64,000 nucleotides of DNA from SR-FBR-E99 sp963732365 (GTDB taxonomy: Bacteria > Bacteroidota > Bacteroidia > Bacteroidales > VadinHA17): NCBI GenBank assembly GCA_963732365.1, contig CAVSZC010000005.1, positions 1,736,001 to 1,800,000 of the forward strand. The letters run 5' to 3'. The position numbers and the translations under genes were made by a program. Positions within the stretch are counted from its first letter, which is position 1. Each line of letters begins with the position of its first letter. The notes below the pieces were generated by a model that made no database searches, had not been told where the DNA came from, and saw only the letters and a list, made by a program, of their open reading frames with translations. Shown in pieces: positions 26,329-34,823 of this stretch.

Positions 26329-26979
26329 TTACCATTCATTGGATGAATGTTTGCTGTAATATGAGCACCATCCCTTAATGCCGCAGCTTTTGCATAACGG
26401 TTTGCGTGCGGTACATGTATATCTTCCGTGGAGCAGAAGCCAGTGATGTGCCATCGGCCTTTTCTCCTCAGGTATTTCCTTTGTCAGCTTCAGCTCCACT
26501 GCAAGAGGATTCTTTGCTCCAGGAGTCAGTCCTATCCGCCGTGCCACCCTGAAAACATGTGTATCAACGGCAATGACCGGCTTGTTCCACAGGACCGATG
26601 CAATGACATTGGCAGTCTTGCGGCCCACTCCGGGCAACTGAGTCAGTTCGGTTATCTCACCGGGGACATCCCCGTGGAAACGGCTGACTATCATCTCAGC
26701 CATGCCCCTGAGGTGTTTTGCTTTGTTGTTCGGGTATGAGCAGCTGCCTATGAGCGAAGTGATATCTTCATGAGTGGCGCCAGCCATTGAGGCCGGGTCA
26801 GGGAACCTCTCAAAGAGAGCAGGTGTTATCATATTAACCCTTTTGTCGGTACACTGAGCCGAGAGAATTACTGCAACAATAAGCTGAAAAGGATCAACGT
26901 AACTAAGCTCCGTTTCGGCTACAGGCATGTTTTCTGCAAACCATTCCAGCACCCCGTCGTACCTTTCTCTCGTTTTCAT
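26329..26979 (-). CDS. nth: Endonuclease III (DNA N-glycosylase/AP lyase)
   Basis: A 216-residue base-excision repair enzyme acting on oxidised pyrimidines in DNA. The helix-hairpin-helix motif LPGVGRKTANVIA (about residues 112-124) is followed by the catalytic aspartate in AVDTHVFRVARR. The catalytic lysine lies earlier, in SAQCTDKRVN. The C-terminal [4Fe-4S] loop is complete: CTARKPLCKSCGIKGWC, spacing C-x6-C-x2-C-x5-C. I set the start at the ATG at 26979, where the protein begins MKTRERYDGVLEWF. A longer frame to 27144 would add 55 non-conserved residues and run into the divergent aroB start. Confidence 0.96.
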   Translation of the reverse strand: MKTRERYDGVLEWFAENMPVAETELSYVDPFQLIVAVILSAQCTDKRVNMITPALFERFPDPASMAGATHEDITSLIGSCSYPNNKAKHLRGMAEMIVSRFHGDVPGEITELTQLPGVGRKTANVIASVLWNKPVIAVDTHVFRVARRIGLTPGAKNPLAVELKLTKEIPEEKRPMAHHWLLLHGRYTCTARKPLCKSCGIKGWCSYYSKHSSNEW

Positions 26980-27094
26980 TGCTTCTGCACTTTTATGGGA
27001 TGAATGTAACAAAATTTTACTTTTTTGTGCAGAAAGGTTCCTTATGTGAATAAAATCATGGTTAATATGCATCAATATAACTATTTTTCGCACC

Positions 27095-28132
27095 ATGAGA
27101 CGGGTCAAGGTAAATTCTTCGGCAGGCAAGTCAGTTGTGATCACAGGCGGTCAGCTTGAGGACCTTCCGTCTTTTCTTCCCTCCTCCAGATTGTTCATTA
27201 TCACTGATACCAATGTAAGAGCGCTTTATGGAGACAGTTTTCCACCGGCTGAGGTGATGACAATTCATCCTGGCGAGGAAAGCAAGACCCTTCTTGTTGC
27301 GGGTGACCTGTGTTACAGGTTGCTGGCGGCGGGAGCTGACCGTTCATCTTTTATCCTGGGGTTTGGCGGTGGCGTTGTCTGTGATATTACCGGCCTGGTG
27401 GCATCTGTTTACATGAGGGGGGTAAGGCATGCCTTCGTCTCCACCACTCTGCTTTCACAGGTTGATGCCAGCATAGGAGGAAAGACAGGAGTAAATCTTG
27501 GTCAATATAAGAACATGATCGGCACCTTCAAACAGCCTGAATTTGTTCTTTGTGATCATACGCTTCTTTCCACATTGCCTGATAATGAGATGCTTTCAGG
27601 GCTGGGAGAGTTACTGAAACATGCCGTAATAGCCGACCGGGAACTGTTCTTTGACATTTCGGCCTCACTCTCAGCAATATTTGACCGGAACCCTGAGTCT
27701 CTTGAAGATTTTATTTACAGGGCAGTGAAGATCAAGGCCGCCATCGTGAGGCGCGATCCTCTGGAAAATGGTCCCAGGCGGGTTCTGAACTTCGGTCACA
27801 CCTTCGGTCATGTGCTTGAAACAACATATAATATACCCCACGGCATTGCAGTCATGGAGGGGATGCTGATTGCTTCAGAGCTGTCTGTATGGAAGGGTGA
27901 TCTGCCCCATACTGAGTACCGTCTTCTGAAGAGCACACTGGAAAGTGCCGGGGTGATGAATGTGCACGACCTGCCTGAACAAATAATCAGGCTCATAACC
28001 AGGGATAAAAAGGGGGAAGCCGAAGCTGTAAACATGGTTCTCCTGCAATCGATAGGCAAGGCTGTGGTCAGGAAGATGCAGATTAATGAACTGGAGGCTT
28101 TTACGGGTTACTATATGCAACGGAAAGGTTAA
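27095..28132 (+). CDS. aroB: 3-Dehydroquinate synthase
   Basis: A 345-residue NAD- and metal-dependent enzyme converting DAHP to 3-dehydroquinate, the second step of the shikimate pathway. Typical blocks are HPGEESKTL, the nucleotide-binding GFGGGVVCDITGLVAS (about residues 88-103), TTLLSQVDASIGGKTGVN, and the metal-ligand histidines in GELLKHAV (about 176) and FGHTFGHVLE (about 232). Metal-binding glutamate is in GLGELLKH. It is followed 24 bases later by aroC in the same direction. The pair is therefore probably one transcript. It starts 115 bases from the divergent nth. Confidence 0.96.
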   Translation: MRRVKVNSSAGKSVVITGGQLEDLPSFLPSSRLFIITDTNVRALYGDSFPPAEVMTIHPGEESKTLLVAGDLCYRLLAAGADRSSFILGFGGGVVCDITGLVASVYMRGVRHAFVSTTLLSQVDASIGGKTGVNLGQYKNMIGTFKQPEFVLCDHTLLSTLPDNEMLSGLGELLKHAVIADRELFFDISASLSAIFDRNPESLEDFIYRAVKIKAAIVRRDPLENGPRRVLNFGHTFGHVLETTYNIPHGIAVMEGMLIASELSVWKGDLPHTEYRLLKSTLESAGVMNVHDLPEQIIRLITRDKKGEAEAVNMVLLQSIGKAVVRKMQINELEAFTGYYMQRKG

Positions 28133-28156
28133 ACAAAAAATATCAGAAAAGGGGAG

Positions 28157-29155
28157 ATGAACACACTAGGTATTATATTCAGGGTTTCTATTTTCGGTGA
28201 GTCTCATGGTTCAGCCGTGGGAGTCGTTATTGACGGATGTCCTGCAGGGTTGCCCTACTGGCGTGAAGAGCTTATGGCTGACCTTTCACGACGGAAGGGA
28301 GGCATACTGCCTGGTACCACGCCCCGCAAGGAGACCGATGAGCCGGAGGTTATAAGCGGGATTAACAATAACTTTACCACCGGGGCACCGCTGGTGATCT
28401 GTACCCGCAACACCAACATCAGGCCTGGCGATTATGAGCAGTTCTCGAGTATTCCCAGGCCCGGACATGCTGATTTCACGGCCGGATATAAGTACAAGGG
28501 TTTCAGTGATATGCGTGGCGGAGGCCACTTCTCGGGCAGGCTTACCTGGGGATTAGTCGCGGCAGGTTATTTTGCCAGGAAGATATTGTCACCGGCTATC
28601 ATTTCCGCAAATCTCATTGAAGCAGGGGGGGACAAAGATATTGCATCGGCAATTGCAAAGGCTACCGAGACAAATGACACTGTGGGAGGCGTGGTTGAAT
28701 GTATCGTTAAAAATGTGCCCAGGGGCCTGGGCGAACCGGCATTTTTGTCTGTCGAAGCTGCCCTTGGACAGATTGCCTTTGGCATTCCGGCCGTAAACGG
28801 CATTGAGTTCGGTGCCGGGTTTGCTGCCTCAAGAAGCTACGGCTCACTTAACAACGATCCTTTCGTTGATGCGAGGGGCAGAACATCAACCAACAATGCC
28901 GGAGGAGTGAACGGAGGCATCACCAATGGCAATGACCTTGTAATGAGAGTGTCTGTCAAGCCTGCTGCGAGTACCGGAGTGCGGCAGAAGACCTACAACA
29001 AAGAAAAGGGAGAGATGACAGACCTGGAGGTAACAGGCAGACATGATGCCTGTATAGCCAGGAGGATACCGGTGATACTTGAGTCGGCGGTAGCCATTGG
29101 CCTTGCAGACCTGCTTATGATTGACCGTGGCATCAACGGGATGAGAGAGAGGTAG
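28157..29155 (+). CDS. aroC: Chorismate synthase
   Basis: A 332-residue FMN-dependent enzyme that makes chorismate from 5-enolpyruvylshikimate-3-phosphate, the last shared step of aromatic biosynthesis. The three signature regions are present: FGESHGSAVGVVIDGCPAG at the start, GHADFTAGYKYKGFSDMRGGGHFSGR (recognised in parts, about 108-133), and the C-terminal GRHDACIARRIPVILESAVA. The central FVDARGRTSTNNAGGVNGGI is also typical. The length is slightly short compared with enteric AroC but ordinary for Bacteroidetes. A GAGGTT hexamer array follows its stop codon. Confidence 0.97.
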   Translation: MNTLGIIFRVSIFGESHGSAVGVVIDGCPAGLPYWREELMADLSRRKGGILPGTTPRKETDEPEVISGINNNFTTGAPLVICTRNTNIRPGDYEQFSSIPRPGHADFTAGYKYKGFSDMRGGGHFSGRLTWGLVAAGYFARKILSPAIISANLIEAGGDKDIASAIAKATETNDTVGGVVECIVKNVPRGLGEPAFLSVEAALGQIAFGIPAVNGIEFGAGFAASRSYGSLNNDPFVDARGRTSTNNAGGVNGGITNGNDLVMRVSVKPAASTGVRQKTYNKEKGEMTDLEVTGRHDACIARRIPVILESAVAIGLADLLMIDRGINGMRER

Positions 29156-29160
29156 GGGTT

Positions 29161-29214
29161 GAGGTTCAGTCAGAGGTTGAGGTTGAGGTTGAGGTTGAGG
29201 TTGAGGCAGAGGCT
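29161..29214. repeat. GAGGTT hexanucleotide tandem repeat
   Basis: Five exact tandem copies of GAGGTT occupy 29173-29202. They are flanked by an isolated copy at 29161-29166 and decayed copies (GAGGCA, GAGGCT) to 29214. The array fills the gap between the convergent ends of aroC and tilS and lies outside any gene I can support. It is a microsatellite-like sequence likely to vary in copy number. No function can be read from it. Confidence 0.85.
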
Positions 29215-29227
29215 TAACCTGTGATTG

Positions 29228-30550
29228 TCATATAGTCAGCATCAGGATCCGGGTTGTACGGTCGGTGACCTTATACCTTTCATTGATGCGGTATCCCATA
29301 ACCCATACAACTTGGTCTGATGACAGGAGAAGGAGTACCTTTTCTTTTGCTGTAACCGGCACTTTCAGATCAATAAGGAAGTCGCTGATCTTCTTTGGCT
29401 GACTCATTCCCAGAGGTATAAACCTGTCTCCCGGTTTCCACCGTCGTACCGTAACCGGAAATGTGATTGTATCCATATCGAGAGAGGCGGTAATCATACA
29501 TGCCGGTAAAGCCTCTTCACCCGGGACCGTAATTGCCATGTCAGAAAAGATACCTGACAAATGCATCTCGTCAAGCGAATTGAATTCATAGGATAAGGGT
29601 TCTGCCAGGCTTTTTTCCGTGATGATGATGCGGTCCCTGTCCCTGAGCAGCCGGTGAGAGGAGGTGTTCATGTACTTCCCCGGTGAAGAACCGAGAAGAG
29701 ATATCAGCTCCCGTGTCTGTCCGGCTGAAAGGCCAAACTGCCTGAAGAGCTCAAAAATGTAGGTTGAGGCAGGCTGAAGACGCTTTAACTCCTTTATATC
29801 AGCTTCAATGCCGTCGGTAGCAGGTCTGAAGATCTTTGTGCGCAGATCCTCAATATGTTTATCGATTATCTCCGATGATCCTCTCAGATGGGTTATTGTC
29901 TCTGTGATGGCTGCCAGTGCATTCGGGTTGACCTTCTCAAGCTCCGGGATTATCTTGTGCCTGATCCTGTTGCGCGTATACTTTATGCTTGAATTTGAAC
30001 TGTCTTCACGGAATTTTATCTTCCTCTCCCTAGCAAATGAAGCTATCTCGTCCCTCGTCGCGAACAGTAACGGTCTGATAATGTTACGGAATTTCTGACT
30101 CATTCCTGTCAGGCCATTCAATCCGGTTCCCCTGAGGAGGTTAATAATAAAGGTCTCTGCATTGTCATTGAGGTTGTGTGCAACAGCCACGGCATCAAAG
30201 CCCTCATGATCAACCAGTTCGTCAAACCATCCGTACCGCAGTTCACGGGCTGCCATCTGTATCGATAATCCTTTTGACGATGCATAACCGACAGTATCGA
30301 ATCGCTTTGAAAAGAATGCGATGCTGTATCTCCCGGCATACTTGCGGACAAAGAGTTCGTCGCCGTCAGACTCCTCATCCCTCAGGGAGAAGTTGCAGTG
30401 GGCTATTGCATGACTGATGCCGGCTTCCCTGATGAGCCAGGCGAGCACCATTGAATCAATGCCCCCGCTTACAGCTACCAGCAGCCTGTTTCCGGGTGCG
30501 CATAGCCTGTGCTCTGCTGAGTACTCCTGAAATCTTTTGAACAGTTCCAT
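29228..30550 (-). CDS. tilS: tRNA(Ile)-lysidine synthase
   Basis: A 440-residue enzyme that attaches lysine to C34 of the CAU-anticodon isoleucine tRNA so that it reads AUA. The PP-loop ATP-binding motif is AVSGGIDSMVLAWL (about residues 25-38), followed by VAVAHNLNDNAETFIINLLRGTGLNGL in recognisable parts and the RNRIRHKIIPEL segment. The C-terminal part has the TilS-specific RRWKPGDRFIPLGM motif and KKISDFLIDLKVP. I chose ATG 30550 (MELFKRFQEY) because upstream residues to 30592 look non-homologous. It is the last gene of a minus-strand run starting at proS. Confidence 0.95.
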   Translation of the reverse strand: MELFKRFQEYSAEHRLCAPGNRLLVAVSGGIDSMVLAWLIREAGISHAIAHCNFSLRDEESDGDELFVRKYAGRYSIAFFSKRFDTVGYASSKGLSIQMAARELRYGWFDELVDHEGFDAVAVAHNLNDNAETFIINLLRGTGLNGLTGMSQKFRNIIRPLLFATRDEIASFARERKIKFREDSSNSSIKYTRNRIRHKIIPELEKVNPNALAAITETITHLRGSSEIIDKHIEDLRTKIFRPATDGIEADIKELKRLQPASTYIFELFRQFGLSAGQTRELISLLGSSPGKYMNTSSHRLLRDRDRIIITEKSLAEPLSYEFNSLDEMHLSGIFSDMAITVPGEEALPACMITASLDMDTITFPVTVRRWKPGDRFIPLGMSQPKKISDFLIDLKVPVTAKEKVLLLLSSDQVVWVMGYRINERYKVTDRTTRILMLTI

Positions 30551-30623
30551 TTCAAAATCAAAGTTACTAATCAGACTGATGAATAACGGCAAAAAAGCAA
30601 AAAGAGTTCAGGTCTGCCTGTAA

Positions 30624-32447
30624 TTACCGGTAATAGGGCACTCCGGGAGGATCAGGATCAAAGTCTGGCGGTCTGAGACGTGACACACCATCTATGGAAA
30701 AAAATGAGGTTTCAGAATATGGCGGGGAATTGGGATAAAACGCGAATCTGATCTGAAGGGTGTTCAGAACCAGCCGGTCATTCCTGATCCTTACACCTGC
30801 ACCTACTGCAGAGACATTCTGATAGTCACCTGAATTCACTTTTCCGTTTATAAGGAATCCCGCATCGGCAAATGCAAATATCGCAAACCTGAAACCAACT
30901 AAAGATATGGGGGTAAGAAGAACAGGCTCCAGCGAGAAGACAATCCTGTTGTTTCCTGCGATCGAATCATTCCGGAAACCCCTGATATAGTCATCATTCT
31001 TCAGGTACAGATACTCATCCGTGTACCTTTTGAAGCCCCGTGTATGGTATATATTCACGAAGGTGCGGATCTTTGATCTGCCTGTCTGAATGAGAGGAGT
31101 GAAGTACCTGATGCTTAAGTTAGTCAAACCCTGCTCGGTATTATTGTTGTTATAAAATGTTGAGTAACTGAAGCCGGCGTATATATATCCCAGCTTCGTG
31201 AATATGTTTCCGTATGAGGCTTTCAGTCCCAGGTACTGTCTCCTTTTGAACTCATTGATCTCCAGTCCGCCGATAGCCTCGAGCATATACCCGTAGGGGA
31301 TATCCTCAGTTCTTCCGTAGCTGTATATCAGGGATGTATTTATAAATCGCTGTGATGAGAGGGCAATGCTGCCGGTCATCAGTTTGTAGCTCTGAAGCCT
31401 GTAGTATTCATTATGATCTATTTCCGGTCTCCGGAAGACGTTGTTATGCATATACCTCCCGGTGAATATCAGCCTGGTCACATTTGAGCGGTCAAGCATG
31501 AATGACCTTGCAGCCCAGTAATCCTGGAAGGTATACCTCAATTGACCCGGGACGGCCATTGTGTCAAGGTCTTCAGTTGTGTAAGTCAGTCTGATTGAGG
31601 CTGACCAGGCATACTTTGTCTCTGAAGAGATGAAATCCCTTCCGAAGAGACCTCCCATTCGTGTTGACCCCAGTCCGTCAGAAAAATCAAGCTCCAGGTC
31701 GGCAAAGCTCCGCGCAATATTTCTGACAGTGTACCTTGTTCCAAACCCGGGATACGGATATTTATCAAAGTTGTAGGGAATAGAGATTTCAAGGTCCTGA
31801 CCAAGACCAACAAAGTTATTGTCAAACAATCTCACTTTGCCGACTGAAAGATCACTCAGGCTGAAATCAAATCCGTAAGGATATTTCTCCCTGACAATTA
31901 TGACCACATCAGCCGTTTCATCCGAGACGGGTATTATTGTTATCCTTACGTCATCGATGTAGGGCAGTTTCCTCAGGAGCCTTTCGTTGTCTGCCATTCT
32001 GAGCGCAGAGACCGTATCGCCTTCATCAAAGAGAAGGTACTTCCTTACTACAAAATTCCGTGTTTTGGAATATGTTGAGTTGAGTATTTTGTCAGCCCGG
32101 GAGGGATTTTTTTCAGTCGGGTCCTCAATGTTTGTGCCGAAGGCATCGAGCCGAATAAGGGTCAGGTTACGTATCACCTTTCCCTCAAAATCATCAAACA
32201 GGTTGGTGTTCTTCAACGCATCCCTGGCGTTTTCTGTCGTGGAAGGGGCGACAACAACGATGTCATAAAGGAGGCCCGAGAGATATCGCTTCTGTGCTCT
32301 GACCCTCAGTGTATCATAGAAAGCCTTAGAGATTGTGTCTGTATGTTCAACTTCCTGACCGTGCGACTGAAAAAAAATGCCGGGCTGCAGCAGGCATGCA
32401 ATTAATAAATATCTGATAAAGAGCCCTTTATATTTGCATCGGTTCAC
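30624..32447 (-). CDS. Omp85/BamA-like outer-membrane beta-barrel protein
   Basis: A 607-residue outer-membrane protein with an N-terminal signal (about residues 1-30, ending FFQSHGQ). A POTRA-like region (about 100-190) includes LRKLPYIDDVRITIIPV and VVIIVREKYPYGF. The rest is a predicted 16-strand barrel rich in alternating aromatic residues, such as DNNFVGLGQDLEISIPY and VGFRFAIFAFADAGFL. It belongs to the surface-antigen/Omp85 superfamily that inserts or secretes proteins at the outer membrane. It is shorter than BamA, with only about one recognisable POTRA and a proline-rich C-terminal tail (PPDFDPDPPGVPYY) in place of a terminal aromatic strand. Its start overlaps the end of the upstream unknown gene by four bases, so they are translationally coupled. 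Confidence 0.82.
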   Translation of the reverse strand: MNRCKYKGLFIRYLLIACLLQPGIFFQSHGQEVEHTDTISKAFYDTLRVRAQKRYLSGLLYDIVVVAPSTTENARDALKNTNLFDDFEGKVIRNLTLIRLDAFGTNIEDPTEKNPSRADKILNSTYSKTRNFVVRKYLLFDEGDTVSALRMADNERLLRKLPYIDDVRITIIPVSDETADVVIIVREKYPYGFDFSLSDLSVGKVRLFDNNFVGLGQDLEISIPYNFDKYPYPGFGTRYTVRNIARSFADLELDFSDGLGSTRMGGLFGRDFISSETKYAWSASIRLTYTTEDLDTMAVPGQLRYTFQDYWAARSFMLDRSNVTRLIFTGRYMHNNVFRRPEIDHNEYYRLQSYKLMTGSIALSSQRFINTSLIYSYGRTEDIPYGYMLEAIGGLEINEFKRRQYLGLKASYGNIFTKLGYIYAGFSYSTFYNNNNTEQGLTNLSIRYFTPLIQTGRSKIRTFVNIYHTRGFKRYTDEYLYLKNDDYIRGFRNDSIAGNNRIVFSLEPVLLTPISLVGFRFAIFAFADAGFLINGKVNSGDYQNVSAVGAGVRIRNDRLVLNTLQIRFAFYPNSPPYSETSFFSIDGVSRLRPPDFDPDPPGVPYYR

Positions 32448-33157
32448 GGTTGCTGTGAATTGTCATCCAGAATATCATCGGAGTTGAACTGGAAGCCGAG
32501 CCTTTTTCCCGTTATCAGCCTCGAGTGCTGTATTTTTGATTCTGCCTGTCCGACAGATGCAATCTTGACCGTATCATAAGGCGGGACAAGCAGATCAAAC
32601 TCCAGAGAATAGTTTATGGCAGTATAGACGATCTTCTGCAGCGATTCTTTGCTGTACTCTTCATTGCCATAGTTGGTAAAGAGCATCCCCATCTGTCTCT
32701 TTCCTTCCACAAAGTACTGATTTTCATGGTTGATGAAGATCCTGGCTATCAGATATCCCAGGTCATCGAGTCTTGAAAACTTGAATGAGTCTGCAAGGAA
32801 GTTGTAAATGTTAATTATGCCGCTGTAGGCATTGTACTTGTTTTTCTGTATGTAAGCTGTTTTCCAGGCAGGGTGTTCACGGTCGAACTGGAAGATGTTT
32901 GAATGCATACTGAAAAGCAGCATATCTGCCGCAACTTTACACTGGGCATCAAACGTGCTTCTGTCTGTGTACTCCATCCGTATTCTCGGATCAACGCCTG
33001 TGAGATTGCCATTCACCTCTTTTGAAAGATTCTTCAGGATATCCTTGACCATCATAAATGCTGCACCGGTATTGTCAAATACCCTTTGTTTCAGTACTGA
33101 TTTAACTTTCAGTGTGTCAACAATGGTCAGCTTCCTCTGTGTTGTTTCATCCTGCAT
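32444..33157 (-). CDS. Conserved protein of unknown function, coupled to Omp85-like gene
   Basis: A 237-residue protein I do not recognise. It has no evident signal peptide or membrane segment: the N-terminus is charged (MQDETTQRKLTIVDTLKVKS), and in-frame stops lie upstream, so this start is forced. The body is mixed helical with several aromatic-rich stretches, for example FQFDREHPAWKTAYIQ and INHENQYFVEGKRQMGMLF. Its stop codon overlaps the start of the Omp85-like gene by four bases on the same strand, which implies stable coexpression. It could be a cytosolic or periplasm-facing partner of that barrel, but no function can be assigned. Confidence 0.7.
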   Translation of the reverse strand: MQDETTQRKLTIVDTLKVKSVLKQRVFDNTGAAFMMVKDILKNLSKEVNGNLTGVDPRIRMEYTDRSTFDAQCKVAADMLLFSMHSNIFQFDREHPAWKTAYIQKNKYNAYSGIINIYNFLADSFKFSRLDDLGYLIARIFINHENQYFVEGKRQMGMLFTNYGNEEYSKESLQKIVYTAINYSLEFDLLVPPYDTVKIASVGQAESKIQHSRLITGKRLGFQFNSDDILDDNSQQP

Positions 33158-33212
33158 GGCATGAAATTTTACTTCACCGACTAAATTAGTGTTTTATTTT
33201 AAACAATAACAA

Positions 33213-33241
33213 GACGCCACGCATATTAAGGTGACGGCGTC
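33213..33241 (-). terminator. Possible terminator after proS
   Basis: On the minus strand, inverted arms GACGCC and GGCGTC are separated by 17 bases that can extend the stem imperfectly. A T-rich stretch follows (TTGTTATTGTTT). It lies 14 bases beyond the proS stop. The stem is short, so this is tentative. Its GACGCC arm recalls the palindromes elsewhere in the window. Confidence 0.4.
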
Positions 33242-33254
33242 ATGATCAAATCAA

Positions 33255-34730
33255 TCAGTAAGCTCTTGCGAAAAGTACCCTTCTGACGGAGGGGTTTCCT
33301 GAATAAACGCATTTGCCTTTCTCTTCCGGTGAATCAAACGGTATCACCCTGATAGTCGCCTTGGTTAAGTTTTTGATCTGCTCTTCTGTCTCAGGGGTGC
33401 CATCCCAGTGGGCCATGACAAATCCGCCCTTGTTTTCAATGACATCAAGGAACTCATCCCAGCTGTTCACATAATGAGTGTTTTCCTCCCTGAAGGCTGT
33501 TGCTTTTCTCAGAATGTTATTGTGAATCTCATCCATCAGTGAGACAACATGGGTCACAACGTTGTCCCTGCTTATGGTCTCCTTGGTGAGGGTATCACGC
33601 CTTGCTATTTCCACTGTTCCCTGATCCGCGTCACGCGGCCCTATGGCGAGTCTTACCGGGACTCCCTTCAGTTCATAATCTGCGAACTTGAATCCGGGCT
33701 TCTGGGTATCACGGTTATCGTACTTGACCGTCAGTCCGGCTTCCTCAAGTCTTCTCTTGAGGTCAAGTGCTATTTCGGAAATTTTATCAAGCTGATCGCT
33801 CCCCTTGTAAATAGGAATAATCACCACCTGAATAGGGGCCAGCCTGGGCGGAATCACCAGTCCGTTGTTATCAGCATGGGCCAGAACAAGCGCCCCCATA
33901 AGCCTGGTAGAAACGCCCCAGCTTGTAGCCCACACATAGTCGAGCTTTCCCTTCTCATTGGTAAACTTCACATCAAAGGCTTTTGCGAAGTTCTGTCCGA
34001 GGAAGTGGCTTGTACCTGCCTGAAGGGCTTTTCCGTCCTGCATTAGAGCCTCGATGGCAAATGTGTCTTCTGCCCCGGCAAAGCGCTCGCTGGGAGACTT
34101 GTATCCCTTGATCACCGGTATTCCCATAAAGTTTGTCACAAAGTCAGCATAGAGATCGATGATCTTTGTGGTCTCCTCAATAGCCTCTTCTTTTGTTGCG
34201 TGGGCTGTATGACCTTCCTGCCACAGGAACTCGGCAGTGCGAAGAAACAGCCTTGTGCGCATCTCCCACCTTACCACGTTTGCCCACTGGTTGATCAGCA
34301 GCGGCAGATCACGGTAAGAATGGATCCAGTCCTTGTACGTGTTCCAGATTATCGTTTCAGAGGTAGGCCTGACGATGAGCTCTTCCTCGAGCTTGGCATC
34401 AGGGTCAACCACAATGCCCTTGCCGTCAGGAGAGTGCTTGAGCCTGTAATGGGTCACTACCGCACACTCCTTGGCAAAACCTTCCACGTGGGCAGCCTCC
34501 CGGCTGAAGAATGATTTTGGTATAAATAGCGGGAAGTAAGCATTTACATGCCCTGTCGCCTTGAATTTTCTGTCCAGCTCAGCCTGGATCCTTTCCCAGA
34601 TGGCATAACCGTAAGGCTTGATAACCATACAGCCCCTGACCGCAGAATTCTCGGCAAGGTCGGCCTTGATAACAAGGTCATTATACCATTGTGAAAAACT
34701 TTCCTCCTTGTTAGTAAGAAATTTGGCCAT
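33255..34730 (-). CDS. proS: Prolyl-tRNA synthetase (type 3, archaeal/eukaryote-like)
   Basis: A 491-residue class II aminoacyl-tRNA synthetase charging tRNA(Pro). It is the short ProRS form without the bacterial editing insertion. Motif 1 lies around GCMVIKPYGYAIWERIQ (about residues 33-49). Motif 2 is VVRWEMRTRLFLRTAEFLWQEGHTAH seen in parts (about 150-175), and motif 3 is LMGALVLAHADNNGLVIPP (about 280-298). The anticodon-binding domain covers about 305-405. The C-terminal zinc-like domain ends at FARAY and keeps ECVYSGNPSV-type residues (KGKCVYSGNPSVRR) but has lost most cysteines. It heads a minus-strand run with the unknown gene, the Omp85-like barrel and tilS. Confidence 0.95.
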   Translation of the reverse strand: MAKFLTNKEESFSQWYNDLVIKADLAENSAVRGCMVIKPYGYAIWERIQAELDRKFKATGHVNAYFPLFIPKSFFSREAAHVEGFAKECAVVTHYRLKHSPDGKGIVVDPDAKLEEELIVRPTSETIIWNTYKDWIHSYRDLPLLINQWANVVRWEMRTRLFLRTAEFLWQEGHTAHATKEEAIEETTKIIDLYADFVTNFMGIPVIKGYKSPSERFAGAEDTFAIEALMQDGKALQAGTSHFLGQNFAKAFDVKFTNEKGKLDYVWATSWGVSTRLMGALVLAHADNNGLVIPPRLAPIQVVIIPIYKGSDQLDKISEIALDLKRRLEEAGLTVKYDNRDTQKPGFKFADYELKGVPVRLAIGPRDADQGTVEIARRDTLTKETISRDNVVTHVVSLMDEIHNNILRKATAFREENTHYVNSWDEFLDVIENKGGFVMAHWDGTPETEEQIKNLTKATIRVIPFDSPEEKGKCVYSGNPSVRRVLFARAY

Positions 34731-34781
34731 TAGTTTGGTATGCGATTTGAATATTGTTAATTAGCAAATAATAGAATTGCG

Positions 34782-34811
34782 CAAAAATAGGCAAAACTTA
34801 CGAACCAGAAA
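34782..34811 (-). promoter_or_regulatory. Bacteroidetes-type promoter for proS
   Basis: On the minus strand TTTC (34808-34811), an 18-base spacer and TATTTTTG (34782-34789) fit the Bacteroidetes consensus with one mismatch. It lies about 52 bases before the proS start. The core TATTTTTGCG is the same as in the ppdK promoter. Confidence 0.5.
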
Positions 34812-34823
34812 GGGAGGCATGCC

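Noticed and set aside
26980..27144. Extended N-terminus for nth
   Set aside because: It would overlap the divergent aroB start, and the residues are not conserved in endonuclease III.
29161..29214. CRISPR-like array
   Set aside because: The unit is a six-base tandem repeat without spacers.
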